From XN24 sp035514535 (GTDB lineage: Bacteria > Pseudomonadota > Gammaproteobacteria > Steroidobacterales > XN24): DNA of 64,000 nt. Within the stretch, counting starts at the first letter, position 1. The number at the start of each line of letters is the position of its first letter. Below the pieces are notes generated by a model. It had not been told where the DNA came from. It made no database searches and saw nothing but the letters and a program-made list of their open reading frames with translations. Shown here in pieces: positions 53,375-62,336 of the stretch. The stretch lies in assembly GCA_035514535.1 (NCBI GenBank), contig DATKAZ010000069.1:124001-188000 (forward strand), read 5' to 3'. The translations under genes were made by a program, and so were the position numbers.

Positions 53375-53902
53375 ATGCAGTACGCAATCGACATCTACGA
53401 GGCGATCCGCGACTTCCTGGAACTGGGCGGAGACGTCCTGGTCGTAATTGCATGGACGATCTTTTTCATGTGGGTGCTGATCGTGGAGCGCTTCGTGTTT
53501 TTCCGCACGAAGATGGACAAGCTCGCCCAGCAGGCGTTCGACGCCTGGGAAGCCCGGCCCGAGCGGCAGTCCTGGGAGGCCTTCCGCATCCGCGAGCTGC
53601 TGATCTCGGACGTCAGGATGGCGGCAAATTCCGGGTTGCCGATGATCAAGGCCCTGGTGGCCCTGTGTCCGCTGCTCGGGCTGCTCGGCACGGTCACCGG
53701 GATGATCGAGGTCTTTGACGTGATGGCCGTCACCGGCACCGGTAATGCCCGGGCCATGGCGTCCGGCGTCTCCAAGGCCACCGTGCCCACGATGGCGGGC
53801 ATGGTGGGCGCGTTGTCCGGAGTGCTGTTCGCGTCAATCCTGACAAGTTGGGCGAATCGCCGGGTCGCACTCTTCGAGGACCACCTGGTCATGGACCACT
53901 GA
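53375..53902 (+). CDS. exbB: ExbB-like proton channel (MotA/TolQ/ExbB family)
   Basis: 175 residues with three membrane helices: ELGGDVLVVIAWTIFFMWVLIV, IKALVALCPLLGLLGTVTGMIEV, and TVPTMAGMVGALSGVLFASIL. The conserved helix 2 motif LLGLLGTVTGM is intact. Forms the stator with ExbD and drives TonB with the proton gradient. Three bases separate it from the TtpC stop. Short form of ExbB, as in ExbB2. Confidence 0.92.
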   Translation: MQYAIDIYEAIRDFLELGGDVLVVIAWTIFFMWVLIVERFVFFRTKMDKLAQQAFDAWEARPERQSWEAFRIRELLISDVRMAANSGLPMIKALVALCPLLGLLGTVTGMIEVFDVMAVTGTGNARAMASGVSKATVPTMAGMVGALSGVLFASILTSWANRRVALFEDHLVMDH

Positions 53903-53912
53903 GGCAAGAATC

Positions 53913-54323
53913 ATGCGTTCGATGTTTGAATCCGCCGGCACTGAAGAAGAAGAGAGCGAAATCAATATCACGCCGATGCTGGACGTGGTGTTCATCATGC
54001 TGATCTTCTTCATCGTTACCGCCTCGTTCGTCAAGGAGGCGGGCATCGATGTCAATCGGCCGGACGCCGAGACGGCTGTGCGCCAGGAACGCGCCAATAT
54101 CCTGATCGCCATCTCGGAGAACAACGAGATCTGGATTGACCAGCGTATGGTGGATCCACGCGCTCTGCGGGCGAACATCGAGCGCCTGCACGCCGAGAAT
54201 CCCGAGGGTTCGGTAGTGATCCAGGCCGACAAGAAGGCCGTGACCGAGACCCTGGTCACGGTGATGGACGCCGCCAGGCAGGCAGGCGTTTTCAACGTCT
54301 CGATCGCCGCCCAGGACAACTGA
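53913..54323 (+). CDS. exbD: ExbD-like TonB energiser subunit
   Basis: 136 residues, one membrane helix (INITPMLDVVFIMLIFFIV) with the essential Asp in MLDVVF, and a periplasmic domain (VDQRMVDP-like DQRMVDPRALRANIERLHA; GSVVIQADKKAVTETLVTVM). Follows exbB by 10 bases. It is the TonB2-type ExbD. Confidence 0.93.
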   Translation: MRSMFESAGTEEEESEINITPMLDVVFIMLIFFIVTASFVKEAGIDVNRPDAETAVRQERANILIAISENNEIWIDQRMVDPRALRANIERLHAENPEGSVVIQADKKAVTETLVTVMDAARQAGVFNVSIAAQDN

Positions 54324-54399
54324 TGAATGTTTCCGGCGTGCCGGCGATGAGCGTCCGGTCCGCGCATGCGCAGGGCCGCGACGAGGGAGGTGAAGACTC

Positions 54400-54999
54400 T
54401 TGGTCCGCGTAACGTTTTCGACCGCCCTGGCCGCACTGATCACCATCTCGCTGCTGTGGGTGATGCACTACCTGATCGCCACCGGCGTGACGGCGTTCAG
54501 CGAGGAACAGACCTTCCGCTTCGTGGACTTCGTGCGCGTGCAGCGCGACGAGCGCACCGAGACGAAGGACACCAGAATCGAGCGCCCGCCCGAGCCGCAG
54601 CCGCCGCCGCCCATGCAGCCCGAGCGACAACTCGAGAACTTTGATGCGGCGGGCGGTACGGCGATCGCCATCAGCGCGCCGCGCGTCGATCACGACGTCA
54701 GCCTGGGCCGCGACGGCTTCTTCAGCGACGGCGAGTACATGCCGATCGTGCAGGTGGCCCCGCAGTATCCGCGCCGCGCGGCCGAGCGCGGCCTCGAGGG
54801 CCACGTATTGCTGGAATTCACCGTCACGCGGCAGGGGACGGTGCGCGACCCGGTCGTGATCGATTCCTCGAGCTCGATGTTTGACCGGGCCGCCGTAGAT
54901 GCGGTCATGCGTTTCCGCTATCGCCCCAGGGTGATCGACGGTGAACCCGTGGAGGTTCCCGGGGTCAGATTCCGTATCACCTTCCAGCTAGAGGACTGA
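54400..54999 (+). CDS. tonB: TonB-family energy transducer
   Basis: 199 residues. One membrane anchor (ALAALITISLLWVMHYLIATG), a short proline-rich spacer (ERPPEPQPPPPMQPE) and the C-terminal TonB fold: YMPIVQVAPQYPRRAAERG, EGHVLLEFTVTRQGTVRDP, FDRAAVDAVMRFRYRPRVID. The TTG start at 54400 follows GGGAGG; an earlier GTG at 54390 is out of frame. Short, as for TonB2. It should contact the receptor encoded at 56762-59611. Confidence 0.9.
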   Translation: MVRVTFSTALAALITISLLWVMHYLIATGVTAFSEEQTFRFVDFVRVQRDERTETKDTRIERPPEPQPPPPMQPERQLENFDAAGGTAIAISAPRVDHDVSLGRDGFFSDGEYMPIVQVAPQYPRRAAERGLEGHVLLEFTVTRQGTVRDPVVIDSSSSMFDRAAVDAVMRFRYRPRVIDGEPVEVPGVRFRITFQLED

Positions 55000-55005
55000 T
55001 AGCCG

Positions 55006-56319
55006 GTGAGATTCAGAATTCCGCAGGCGCTGGCAACCGCGCTCTCCGTGCTCATCGCGGGCGGTGCTGTCACGCTGCCCGCTGGCGAAGCGCTGGCACA
55101 GCAACCTCCCCCAAGGGAGGAGACCCGCCAGGTGCAGGCGCTGCGCGAACGCGTGTTCCAGGCGCTCGCGAAGGCGCAGGAATTCATGGAGGCGAAAGAT
55201 TACCGCAGCGCGCGTCGCGAGCTCGACCAGGTCCGCGCCATCGAGGATCTCAACAGTTACGAGCGCGGCCAGATCCTCTACTTCACCGGCCTGGTCGAGT
55301 ACCAGCAGGACAACCTCGCGGCCGCGGTGCGCATCTTCGAGCAGGTCGTCGCGATTCCCGACCTGCCGTCGGGCTTCAGGGCGGACACGATGTGGGCGCT
55401 CGTGCAGCTCGCGATGTCGGCCGAGCAGTACCGCAAGGTGCTCGAGTACGGCAACCAGTGGCTGCGCGAAGCGGAAAACCCCAGCGGCGATCCCTTCTAC
55501 CTGCTGGCCGTGGCGCACTACCAGCTCAAGGAATATCGCAAGACCGTCGAGATGATGGACCGCGCCATCGAGATCGCCGAACGCGACGGCAAATATGCCC
55601 GTGAGGACTGGTACGGCCTGCTGCGGGCGACGCTGCACGAGCTGGGCGAGACCCGCCGGCTGCGCAGCCTGCTCGAGACGCTCGTGGCGCGCTGGCCGAA
55701 GAAGGACTACTGGATTCACCTGTCGACCGTCTACAGCGAGCTCAAAGAGGAGCGCAAGCAGCTCGCGGCGCTCGAGACCATCTACGAAGCCGGCTGGATG
55801 GAGCGCGAGAACGAAATCCTGCAGCTGGCGCAGCTCTACATGCAGCGCGGCGGCGCCTACAAGGGCGCGCGACTGCTCGAGAAGGGGATGGAAAGCGGCA
55901 TCATCGAGCGCGACTTGCGCAATTACCGCCTCCTCGCCCAGGCCTGGATGCAGGCGCAGGACGACCGGCGCTCCATTCCCCCGCTGCGCGAGGCGGCCAG
56001 CCGCTCCGACGACGGCCTGCTCCATTTGCAGCTCGCCCAGTCCTACCTGAACCTCTACGAGTATGAAGACTGCGTGGAGTCCGCCAGGGCGGCGTTGAAT
56101 CGCGGCGGTCTCAGGCGCCCGGACACCGCCAACATGGTGCTCGGCACCTGCCTGCTCGAGCTGCAGCGCTACGACCGGGCGAGGGAGGCATTTCGCGCGG
56201 CACGCTCCAACAGCCGCAGTCGCGCCGCCGCCGATCGGTGGATCAATTTTATCGATCGCGAGGTCGCCAGGAAGCGCGACATCGAGCGCCAGCTCGCCAG
56301 GCTGCAGTCCACCGACTGA
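55006..56319 (+). CDS. Exported TPR-repeat protein of the TonB operon
   Basis: 437 residues. Signal peptide (ALATALSVLIAGGAVTLPAG), then TPR-like helical repeats along the whole length: LAKAQEFMEAKDYRSARREL, YFTGLVEYQQDNLAAAVRIF, DPFYLLAVAHYQLKEYRKTV, LHLQLAQSYLNLYEYEDCV and YDRAREAFRAARSNS. It starts 6 bases after tonB, ending the operon. TPR genes occupy this same place in Vibrio/Shewanella TonB2 loci. Probably scaffolds the energiser or the receptor in the periplasm. Confidence 0.85.
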   Translation: MRFRIPQALATALSVLIAGGAVTLPAGEALAQQPPPREETRQVQALRERVFQALAKAQEFMEAKDYRSARRELDQVRAIEDLNSYERGQILYFTGLVEYQQDNLAAAVRIFEQVVAIPDLPSGFRADTMWALVQLAMSAEQYRKVLEYGNQWLREAENPSGDPFYLLAVAHYQLKEYRKTVEMMDRAIEIAERDGKYAREDWYGLLRATLHELGETRRLRSLLETLVARWPKKDYWIHLSTVYSELKEERKQLAALETIYEAGWMERENEILQLAQLYMQRGGAYKGARLLEKGMESGIIERDLRNYRLLAQAWMQAQDDRRSIPPLREAASRSDDGLLHLQLAQSYLNLYEYEDCVESARAALNRGGLRRPDTANMVLGTCLLELQRYDRAREAFRAARSNSRSRAAADRWINFIDREVARKRDIERQLARLQSTD

Positions 56320-56468
56320 CGGACACTCGAACCCGCCGGGCCGCCCGCGTGCACGGGAGGGCCATTCGCGGAAATAGGGGTTTTCCGTAGTTTCTGTTGT
56401 ATTCCAACGGTTTAGCCGGAGGTTCCCCCGGCGTCCGGAGAACTGACACCGCCACGCTCCCCAGGCAT

Positions 56469-56510
56469 CGTTGCAGAAACGCCACAGTTTCTTGTGGTGT
56501 TTTTGCAACG
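56469..56510. repeat. 18-bp hairpin upstream of the TonB-dependent receptor
   Basis: 56469-56486 and 56493-56510 pair over 18 positions with two mismatches around a 6-base loop (CGTTGCA... / ...TGCAACG). There is no T-run after it. It could end the TonB operon or act in receptor regulation. Around it, 56320-56603 shows no gene. Confidence 0.65.
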
Positions 56511-56603
56511 AGGATGACCCTGGCTCTCTTGAATCGTGTCTAAACACCGGCTGTGGCTCGAAATGTTGTCGGCAAATTCGTCACAACATCTGCTTCCAAC
56601 GTG

Positions 56604-56633
56604 TTGCATTTTTGTCAGAAGGCTCTCTATACT
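56604..56633 (+). promoter_or_regulatory. Candidate promoter of the TonB-dependent receptor
   Basis: TTGCAT (56604-56609), 18 bases, TATACT (56628-56633), leaving an untranslated leader of about 120 bases. No Fur-box-like sequence was seen. Confidence 0.45.
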
Positions 56634-56761
56634 CGGCCCACACTTCGGTCTGGGACGGGTCTTGCCCGTGCGTTGATCGGGGGGACACAACCCAGGGGTA
56701 AACGGCATCGACATCGTGCATGCCGTGTCGGGATCTCAAACATCGCTCCCAAGGAGGAGAC

Positions 56762-59611
56762 ATGGCCAACCGAAAAATAGCGCACGCGGTACGCGTCGCT
56801 CTCATGACCGCCGGCGCCGCAAGCGCGGGCCTTTACGGCGGCGCACTAGCCGCTCAGGAACCTCTCGAAGAAATCGTCGTCACGGGTACCCGTATTCGTG
56901 ACGCCAACCTCATCTCCACCAGCCCGGTCGCGACCGTCAGCCAGGACGAGTTCAGGTTCTCCGGCACGACGCGCGTCGAAGACCTGCTGAACACCTTCCC
57001 GCAGCTCGCACCAAGTTTTGACGCATTCACGGTCAACCCGACGACGGGTTTCGCCACCGCTGACCTACGCGGTCTCGGCACGCAACGCACCCTGGTGCTG
57101 GTGAACGGCCACCGCCTGCAGCCTGGCGGCATTCGCGCCGAAGCACGCGACCTGAACCAGATCCCGGCGGCGCTCGTGAAGCGCGTCGAGGTCCTGACCG
57201 GCGGCGCCTCGGCCGTGTACGGATCGGACGCCATGGCCGGCGTCGTGAACTTCATTCTCGACACGGACTTCGAGGGCGTCAGCGTCAACGTCGGCGCCTC
57301 GGGCTACCAGCACGACAACGACAACACGTACATCCAGGAACTGATGGATGCCCGCGGCTTCAGTTATCCGGTCGACGGCAGTGGTCCCGACGGCCGCGCC
57401 TACAACGTGGACGTTGCGATGGGCTCGGCATTTGCGGATGGCCGCGGCCACGCCATGGCCTACGCCACCTGGCGCAAGAACCGCGAGCTGCGCCAGGAAG
57501 ACCGTGACTACTCGTCCTGCGCGCTCACCGGCGGCGGCACGTCCTGCGGCGGATCTTCCACTGCACCGAACCCGAACTTCTTCCTGCTCCACTCGGACCT
57601 GGTCGGCTTTGCACACATGGAAGGCGATGGCTCGTGGGCACCGGGTGTCGGCGAGCTCTACAACTATGCGCCGGTCAACCACTTCCAGCGGCCCGACGAG
57701 CGCTGGACCTTGGGCAGTTCCCTCAAGTACGAGGTGAACTCCAGCTTCCGCCCCTATCTCGAGACCATGTTCGCCAACTCGAACACCTCGGTGCAGATCG
57801 CGCAGAGCGGCACCTTCTTCGTCAACTTCCTGGAGTTCGATTGCTCCGATCCGCTGATCGGCAGCATGTGTGCCGACCTTGGGCTCGACCCGGCGGAAGA
57901 GGTGGGGGTCTATGTCGGCAAGCGCAACGTCGAGGGCGGCCCGCGCGTCTCGGACATCGAGAGTAATTCGTTCCGCATCGTGGCGGGCGTCGAGGGTGAC
58001 GTTTGGGATAACTGGGGATACAACATCTCCTACAACTACGGGCGCAACAGCTCGAACGAGGCCAACCGCAACGACTTCCTGACCGTGCGGCTTGAGGACG
58101 CCTTGCTGCAGTGCCCCGAGGGTTCTTTCTCGGGCTGCATTCCCTACAACGTCTGGGTGCCCGGCGGCGTGACGGCCGAGGCCGCGGCGTCCCTGGGTGG
58201 CGTCGGCATGCGCCAGGGCGCGACTGCGTACACGGGCTTCGGCGCCTACCTCACCGGCAGCACCGGCATCGCCCTGCCTACCGCGCAGGATCCGATCTCG
58301 CTGGTGGTCGGCGCCAACTACGGCAAGGAGGAGTACGCGGTTCGCTCGGACACCAACATGGCCGCTGGCGCATTCACCGGCCTGGGCGGTCCGCGCCCGC
58401 CGGTCGACGGCGCCTTCGACGTCAAGGAAGCCTACTTCGAGGCCGGCATCCCGCTGTACCAGGGTGGCGACGTCCTGCAGAACTTCTCTGCGGATATCGG
58501 CTTCCGGCGTTCGGACTACAGCACCTCCGGCGGCGTGAACTCGTTCAAGCTCGGCCTCTCCGCCCAGGTGACCGACTATTTCCGGTTCCGCGGCGGCTTC
58601 AACCGCGCCATCCGCGCGCCGGGCGTCGGCGAGCTGTTCGACGTCCAGCAGATCGCGTTGTGGGGTGGCGATGACCCCTGCGCCGGCGCCACGCCGGAGT
58701 TCACGCTGGCACAGTGCCAGAACACGGGCGCGACGGCGGCGCAGTACGGCAGCATCGTGGCCAGCCCTGCGGACCAGTACAACCAGTTCATTGGCGGCAA
58801 CCTCGAGCTGGAGCCGGAAGAGGCCGATACCGTCACTTTCGGATTCGTGGCCACGCCGATCGACAACCTGCAGATCAGTGTTGATTACTACCAGATCGAC
58901 ATCTCGGATCGTATCGGCACGATCGGCGCGGAGACGGTACTGCGTTTCTGCGGCCTGACCGGCGACCCCTTCCTGTGCGACAAGGTGAACCGCAATGCGA
59001 CTACGGGCGACCTGTGGCTGGGTTCCAGCCTGGAGACCTCGGGCTTTGTGGAGAACCTGAATGCCAACTTCGGCAATCTCCTCTGGCGCGGTGTCGACCT
59101 CGTGGTGCAGTACCGGCACGACCTGATGGGCGGCTCGATGAGCTACTCCCTGGTGGGGTCGTATTCGCTGGAACAGGAAATCGAACCGCTGCCGGGCGTG
59201 AACCCGGACGCGACCTTCGATTGCTCCGGTGTCATCAATACGACTTGTGTCAACCCGGCGACCCCGGACTGGAAACATACCGCCCGGGCGACCTACGCCC
59301 GCGACTGGTATTCGGTCTCCTTGCGCTACCGGCACGTCGGCAGCCTGGATTACGAGAACACGGACGGTACTCCGGGCACGACCGACGCGATCCTGGTGGG
59401 CAAGGGTAACGTGCTGCCTTCGTACAACTACTTCGACCTGTCCGCTTCCCTGGACGTCATCGACAACGTCAGCCTGACGTTCGGTGTCAACAACATCTTC
59501 GACAAGGAACCCCCGATGGTCGGCGGTACGCTGTCGTTGAACGGAAATGCGCCAGGCGGCTACGACCAGTTGGGTCGCTTCCTCTTCGCGAGCGCAAATG
59601 TGAGGTTCTAG
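56762..59611 (+). CDS. TonB-dependent outer-membrane receptor
   Basis: 949 residues. Signal peptide ends near GALAAQ. A TonB box (EEIVVTGTRI) is followed by the plug (STSPVATVSQDEFRFSG, LRGLGTQRTLVLVNGHRLQPGG, RVEVLTGGASAVYGSDAMAG, VVNFILDTDFEGV) and a large beta-barrel ending in phenylalanine (FASANVRF). Imports a large or scarce substrate across the outer membrane. No siderophore-specific feature is visible; the size and 'IVVTGTRI' start fit receptors for peptides, glycans or other organics. AAGGAGGAG lies just before ATG 56762. It follows the TonB operon and precedes the radical SAM gene, so it is likely energised by the former. Confidence 0.95.
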   Translation: MANRKIAHAVRVALMTAGAASAGLYGGALAAQEPLEEIVVTGTRIRDANLISTSPVATVSQDEFRFSGTTRVEDLLNTFPQLAPSFDAFTVNPTTGFATADLRGLGTQRTLVLVNGHRLQPGGIRAEARDLNQIPAALVKRVEVLTGGASAVYGSDAMAGVVNFILDTDFEGVSVNVGASGYQHDNDNTYIQELMDARGFSYPVDGSGPDGRAYNVDVAMGSAFADGRGHAMAYATWRKNRELRQEDRDYSSCALTGGGTSCGGSSTAPNPNFFLLHSDLVGFAHMEGDGSWAPGVGELYNYAPVNHFQRPDERWTLGSSLKYEVNSSFRPYLETMFANSNTSVQIAQSGTFFVNFLEFDCSDPLIGSMCADLGLDPAEEVGVYVGKRNVEGGPRVSDIESNSFRIVAGVEGDVWDNWGYNISYNYGRNSSNEANRNDFLTVRLEDALLQCPEGSFSGCIPYNVWVPGGVTAEAAASLGGVGMRQGATAYTGFGAYLTGSTGIALPTAQDPISLVVGANYGKEEYAVRSDTNMAAGAFTGLGGPRPPVDGAFDVKEAYFEAGIPLYQGGDVLQNFSADIGFRRSDYSTSGGVNSFKLGLSAQVTDYFRFRGGFNRAIRAPGVGELFDVQQIALWGGDDPCAGATPEFTLAQCQNTGATAAQYGSIVASPADQYNQFIGGNLELEPEEADTVTFGFVATPIDNLQISVDYYQIDISDRIGTIGAETVLRFCGLTGDPFLCDKVNRNATTGDLWLGSSLETSGFVENLNANFGNLLWRGVDLVVQYRHDLMGGSMSYSLVGSYSLEQEIEPLPGVNPDATFDCSGVINTTCVNPATPDWKHTARATYARDWYSVSLRYRHVGSLDYENTDGTPGTTDAILVGKGNVLPSYNYFDLSASLDVIDNVSLTFGVNNIFDKEPPMVGGTLSLNGNAPGGYDQLGRFLFASANVRF

Positions 59612-59647
59612 AACCTCGACTCGACAAGCACCACCGGGTGCTGGAAG

Positions 59648-59676
59648 GCGGCGGGCTCAGGCCCGCCGCTTTTTTT
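59648..59676 (+). terminator. Rho-independent terminator after the receptor gene
   Basis: Perfect 9-bp stem GCGGCGGGC / GCCCGCCGC with loop TCAG and a run of seven T. Separates the receptor from the radical SAM transcript. Confidence 0.92.
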
Positions 59677-59770
59677 GTGTCCGTGGAATGCATCCGATGG
59701 CCGGCGAGCCGGGCTCGTACCTCAGCGTGCCTGCTATGCTAGCCTGCATCGCTTGTTACGAGAGGTATTG

Positions 59771-62323
59771 ATGGCTGCTGCGAACTGGGGCATTCATCCG
59801 GGCACGGTGATCGCACATCACGCCGGGCATTTCCTGGCGGTGCGGCTGTCGTGCTCGGAACGCCCGATCCCCATCACGCTGCCGGATTTCGTGCTGCTGG
59901 CGCAATTCCGGACAGCGGCCTCCCCCGCCCGGGCCGTCGCCGAATTCATGGACGGGTCGGACACCCGATTCCTGCCGGGCAGGCCGGTTCCCAGCCTCGT
60001 GATGCAGCGCCTGCAGCAGCTGCAGCAGCACGGCGTGCTGGTCACGGCCGATGAGCCCATGGGCGAGACTCCCGGGACGGCGCTCGGCCGCGCGGCCGCC
60101 GCCGGCACGGCTGTGCGTGAATCCAGTGTATTCAGGCTGAGCAGGAACTTCGCCCTGCGCCCGCGCCGGCACGGGTTTGACATATACAGCGCGGCGACCG
60201 GCCGCACTTACAGCCTGGACCTGGAACTGGCGTTGCTGCTGATGGGGTTCGCCAATGGCCGCACCGCCGCACAGGTCGCTGGCAGTCACCGCCCCGCGAT
60301 TCCGGTCGCGCGCCTGCGGGAGATTGCGGCATGGCTTGCGGCAGAAGGGCTGCTGATCCCGGTTCGCGAGTCTTCCGCCGCAGCCGGCGACTACCGCAAG
60401 CAGGTGCCTCTGCGCCGGGCCCGGGGACTTGGCTGGCGCGACCTGCAGCCGGATGGCCGCATCCCGGTGTACTTCATGCCGCACATGGAGAATCACTTTC
60501 CGCTGGCTTTGGGGATGATCTACAGCGCGCTGGCCAGTTGGAAGGCGGGGGCATTGCGGGAGCGATTCCAGCTCGTCCCCATCAGCTACCTGCCCCCCCG
60601 GGAATTCCTGCAGGGACCTTACCGCAAGTTCGGCCGCGGCGTATGGCTGTTCTCGAACTACATGTGGTCGCTGCAATTGAATGTTCAGGTCTCGGCGGCC
60701 GTCAAGCAGCATGACGCCCGCAACCTGACGATTCACGGCGGCCCCAGCACCCCCAGTTACGAGCAGGCCTGTGCCGATTTCATGCGGCGCCACCCGTCGG
60801 TCGACATCGCCGTTCACGGTGAAGGAGAGGTCACCACCTGCCAGCTGCTCGAGGCCATTGAGCCCGATGCGGCGGGCGCGCTTCGGCCGGGCGACAGCAT
60901 GGCCGATGTCGCCGGTCTGAGCATTCGGCGCCCCGGCGCGGAAGCGGGTGAACTGCTGCGCACAGCGCCGCGAACGCGCATGGGGCGACCGGATGTCATT
61001 CCCTCGCCCTATGCCGAAGGTGTATTCGACACGTACGAAGCGCGGGTAGAGGCCGCCATCGTCGAGACCAATCGCGGTTGCCCGTTCAAGTGCACGTTCT
61101 GTGACTGGGGGTCGGCGACCAACCAGAAAATCATGAAATTCGACCTGGATCGTATCCAGGCCGAGCTGGATTGGATCGGCCGTAACAGGATCGGCGTGCT
61201 GTGGATCGCCGACGCCAATTTCGGCATGCTCAAGCGCGACCTGGAGATCGCCCGCTGGATCATCGATATCAAGCGGCGTTATGGCTACCCGCGGGAAGTG
61301 GTCGTCAATTACACCAAGAATGCCAACGAGAGACTTGCCGAGATCATCAAGGTCTTCACCGAAGGCGGCATCATCAGCCAGGGCATCATCTCTATCCAGA
61401 CCACGGACGAGAAGACGCTGGCGATCATCGATCGGGCCAACATCAAGACCGAGAAATACGATCAGCTCATCGAGATCTTCTCGGACCTCGGCCTGCCGCT
61501 GTCGACAGACCTGATGATCGGCCTGCCCGGAATCACTCCGGAGGCCTTCGACCGGGATCTGCAGCGTTATATCGATGTGGACGTGTCGGTCAAGGCGTAC
61601 CCGACCCAGCTGCTGCCCAACAGCCCCATGGCCCACCCGGATTACATCAGGAAGTACCGGATCGAGGTCGATGCCGACAACTACCTGGTTTCCTGCTCCA
61701 GCTATACGGCCCAGGAGCTTCGGCAGATGAACCTCATCTACCAGGCCTACACGGTCACCGACGGTTATGGCACCTTGCGCCACGTAATGCGATTCCTGCA
61801 GTGGGAGCACGGCATCCGCGCCATCGACTTCATTCACGAGCTGACCGACCTTGCGTACGCCACGCCCGATCGCTTCCCTGCCATAAGCTGGGTCATTCGG
61901 CAGTTCAGCGCCGAGAAGTGCATACCCGGCGGCTGGAAGCAGTTCTACGACGAAATCGCGGCGCTCGTCGAGGCGAGCTACGGAATCCACCGGGATTCGG
62001 CCTTCGATGTGGTGCTGCAGGTGAACGAGGCCGTCATGCCGGATGACGCGCGACACTATCCGCTGAGCGTGGAACTGCAGCACGATTTCGTGAGCTATTT
62101 CGCCGCTCACAATCGACGGCGCAAGACGTCGATTACTCCGCTAAGGGCCTACCCCCCGGGGCGCCTGACCGTGTCCGATCCCAACGGCATGGCTCACATC
62201 GATGTCGAATACCAGCAGTACGATACTCACCAGTTCTTCTGGGAGTTGCACGCCCCCGTGTCGCGCGCAAAATCGATCACGAATGTCTCGAGCCGCAAGG
62301 CAGCATCGCCCGTCGCAGTATGA
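59771..62323 (+). CDS. B12-binding-type radical SAM protein with tandem PqqD/RRE-like N-terminus
   Basis: 850 residues, soluble. The Fe-S/SAM site is ETNRGCPFKCTFCDWGS (CxxxCxxC), preceded by a B12-binding-like Rossmann region (IPVYFMPHMENHFPLALGMI; IAVHGEGEVTTCQLLEAIE). Radical SAM motifs continue with WIADANFGML and STDLMIGLPGITPEAFDRDL. Residues 1-100 (ITLPDFVLLAQFRTAASP, VMQRLQQLQQHGVLV) and 140-205 (DIYSAATGRTYSLDLELALL, LREIAAWLAAEGLLIPV) each look like a PqqD-type winged helix, the fold used to recognise peptide precursors. ATG 59771 follows GAGAGG. The C-terminus has no clear family match. It sits between the receptor and a sulfotransferase. Product unknown. Confidence 0.85.
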   Translation: MAAANWGIHPGTVIAHHAGHFLAVRLSCSERPIPITLPDFVLLAQFRTAASPARAVAEFMDGSDTRFLPGRPVPSLVMQRLQQLQQHGVLVTADEPMGETPGTALGRAAAAGTAVRESSVFRLSRNFALRPRRHGFDIYSAATGRTYSLDLELALLLMGFANGRTAAQVAGSHRPAIPVARLREIAAWLAAEGLLIPVRESSAAAGDYRKQVPLRRARGLGWRDLQPDGRIPVYFMPHMENHFPLALGMIYSALASWKAGALRERFQLVPISYLPPREFLQGPYRKFGRGVWLFSNYMWSLQLNVQVSAAVKQHDARNLTIHGGPSTPSYEQACADFMRRHPSVDIAVHGEGEVTTCQLLEAIEPDAAGALRPGDSMADVAGLSIRRPGAEAGELLRTAPRTRMGRPDVIPSPYAEGVFDTYEARVEAAIVETNRGCPFKCTFCDWGSATNQKIMKFDLDRIQAELDWIGRNRIGVLWIADANFGMLKRDLEIARWIIDIKRRYGYPREVVVNYTKNANERLAEIIKVFTEGGIISQGIISIQTTDEKTLAIIDRANIKTEKYDQLIEIFSDLGLPLSTDLMIGLPGITPEAFDRDLQRYIDVDVSVKAYPTQLLPNSPMAHPDYIRKYRIEVDADNYLVSCSSYTAQELRQMNLIYQAYTVTDGYGTLRHVMRFLQWEHGIRAIDFIHELTDLAYATPDRFPAISWVIRQFSAEKCIPGGWKQFYDEIAALVEASYGIHRDSAFDVVLQVNEAVMPDDARHYPLSVELQHDFVSYFAAHNRRRKTSITPLRAYPPGRLTVSDPNGMAHIDVEYQQYDTHQFFWELHAPVSRAKSITNVSSRKAASPVAV

Positions 62324-62336
62324 AGCCTGGCTCCCC

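Noticed and set aside
56511..56761. Fur box upstream of the receptor
   Set aside because: No GATAATGATAATCATTATC-like stretch; the receptor cannot be called iron-regulated from sequence.
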